In this document: one piece after another, positions 5,738 to 6,668 of the stretch
How the letters are laid out: every line of letters begins with the position of its first letter
Numbering within the stretch: the stretch's first letter is position 1
Assembly: GCA_018820745.1 (NCBI GenBank)
Contig: JAHJNP010000320.1
Coordinates: forward strand, 1 to 6,668
DNA length: 6,668 bases
Direction: 5' to 3'
Source: Gammaproteobacteria bacterium
GTDB taxonomy: Bacteria > Pseudomonadota > Gammaproteobacteria > Burkholderiales > Thiobacillaceae
Translations under genes and position numbers: made by a program
The notes under the pieces: model-generated
What the model was told of the DNA's origin: nothing
What the model saw: only the letters and a program-made list of their open reading frames with translations
The model's database searches: none

Positions 5738-6668
5738 ATGAGCGACAACGTATCCAAGGAACAGGTCGATCTGCCGCTGTTGCCGCTTCGGGATGTGGTG
5801 GTGTTTCCACACATGGTCATCCCTTTGTTTGTCGGCCGGCCCAAATCGATCAAGGCGCTGGAAAGCGCGATGGAATCCGGCAAGAGCATCCTGCTGGTCG
5901 CGCAAAAGACAGCCGCCCAGGACGATCCCACGCCGGAAGATCTGTACGACACCGGCAGCGTCGCCACTGTCCTGCAGATGCTGAAGCTGCCAGACGGCAC
6001 CGTCAAGGTGCTGGTCGAGGGCAATCAGCGCGCTCGCGTGCTGGATGTCACCGATGTCGACACCCATCTCACCGCACGTGCCGAAATCCTGCCCGCCGAG
6101 GGCGAGGAACTGGTTGAGGTGGAAGCGATGCGTCGCGCCCTGCTGACGCAGTTCGACCAGTACGTCAAACTGAACAAGAAAATCCCGCCGGAAATTCTCA
6201 CCTCGCTGTCGGGCATCGACGAGGGCGGCCGCCTGGCCGACACCATCGTCGCGCACCTGCCGCTGAAGCTGGAACAGAAGCAGGAAGTGCTGGAGATGAT
6301 CGGCGTCAACAAGCGCCTGGAGCATCTGCTCGGTCTGCTGGAAGGTGAGCTTGACATCCTGCAGGTGGAAAAGCGCATCCGCGGCCGCGTCAAGCGGCAG
6401 ATGGAGAAGAGCCAGCGCGAGTATTACCTGAACGAACAAGTCAAGGCGATCCAGAAAGAGCTGGGCGACATCGAGGAAGGCGCAGAACTGGAGGAGCTGG
6501 AAAGCCGCATCAAGCAGGCCAGCATGTCCAAGGAAGCCGAAGCCAAGGCCATGGGCGAGCTGAAAAAGCTGCGCATGATGTCGCCGATGTCGGCCGAAGC
6601 CACCGTGATCCGCAGCTATATCGAGGCGATGGTCGGCCTGCCGTGGAAGAAGAAAACCAAGATCAGCA
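5738..6668 (+). CDS. lon: ATP-dependent protease Lon, N-terminal part
   Basis: Cytoplasmic AAA+ serine protease that removes misfolded and short-lived regulatory proteins. 310 complete codons are present out of roughly 800 in the family; the frame is still open at the right edge. The LON substrate-binding domain begins at VDLPLLPLRDVVVFPHMVIP (residues 10-29) and covers about the first 200 residues. The helical, coiled-coil-rich middle region follows, including the family signature YYLNEQVKAIQKELG at residues 229-243. The window ends shortly after VGLPWKKKTK, before the Walker A motif and the Ser-Lys catalytic domain, so activity cannot be judged here. It is separated from clpX by a hairpin and a sigma-32 promoter, so it is probably expressed partly on its own under heat stress. 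Confidence 0.97.
   Translation, partial: MSDNVSKEQVDLPLLPLRDVVVFPHMVIPLFVGRPKSIKALESAMESGKSILLVAQKTAAQDDPTPEDLYDTGSVATVLQMLKLPDGTVKVLVEGNQRARVLDVTDVDTHLTARAEILPAEGEELVEVEAMRRALLTQFDQYVKLNKKIPPEILTSLSGIDEGGRLADTIVAHLPLKLEQKQEVLEMIGVNKRLEHLLGLLEGELDILQVEKRIRGRVKRQMEKSQREYYLNEQVKAIQKELGDIEEGAELEELESRIKQASMSKEAEAKAMGELKKLRMMSPMSAEATVIRSYIEAMVGLPWKKKTKIS

Noticed and set aside
5683..6117. 144-codon plus-strand frame starting in the lon leader
   Set aside because: Overlaps lon in another frame, lacks a ribosome site, and the lon frame carries clear conserved motifs throughout.
5354..6439. 361-codon minus-strand frame opposite clpX and lon
   Set aside because: Spans the hairpin, the sigma-32 promoter and two real genes in antisense; Leu/Gln/His-rich shadow composition.

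Overview
The window looks like ordinary chromosomal backbone from a GC-rich proteobacterium. The protein sequences read most like betaproteobacterial ones (Nitrosomonadales or Thiobacillus-like). That placement is an impression from family resemblance, not a computed result. There are no insertion sequences, phage genes, CRISPR arrays or other signs of recent transfer. No gap between genes exceeds about 120 bases, and almost every base is accounted for.

Left half, minus strand (1-2125): a tightly packed three-gene operon, hpnC-hpnD-hpnE, which makes squalene from farnesyl diphosphate by the three-step bacterial route. HpnD makes presqualene diphosphate, HpnC converts it to hydroxysqualene, and HpnE reduces that to squalene. 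Squalene then feeds hopanoid synthesis. The genes are separated by +2 and -4 bases, so translation is probably coupled. hpnE runs off the left edge and only its first 158 codons are present.

Centre (about 2126-2241): a short AT-rich divergent control region. It carries a perfect TATAAT on the minus strand for hpnC and weaker promoter-like elements on the plus strand for the tRNA. It is followed by a tRNA-Leu gene (anticodon UAG, CCA encoded) with an A.C mismatch in its acceptor stem.

Right half, plus strand (2375-6668): the conserved protein quality-control cluster tig-clpP-clpX-lon. Trigger factor folds nascent chains at the ribosome. ClpP and ClpX form a two-part ATP-dependent protease. 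Lon is a single-chain ATP-dependent protease, and it is cut off by the right edge before its ATPase domain. tig and clpP overlap by one base (TGATG). clpX follows clpP after 13 bases. lon is set apart by a 120-base spacer holding a strong hairpin and, directly after it, a good match to a sigma-32 heat-shock promoter. The likely picture is one tig-clpP-clpX transcript, with lon able to respond separately to heat shock.

I found no convincing undescribed system. The points most worth checking are the hairpin joined to the heat-shock promoter ahead of lon, the tRNA-Leu acceptor mismatch with an overlapping leader hairpin, and the unusual non-ATG start of hpnC.
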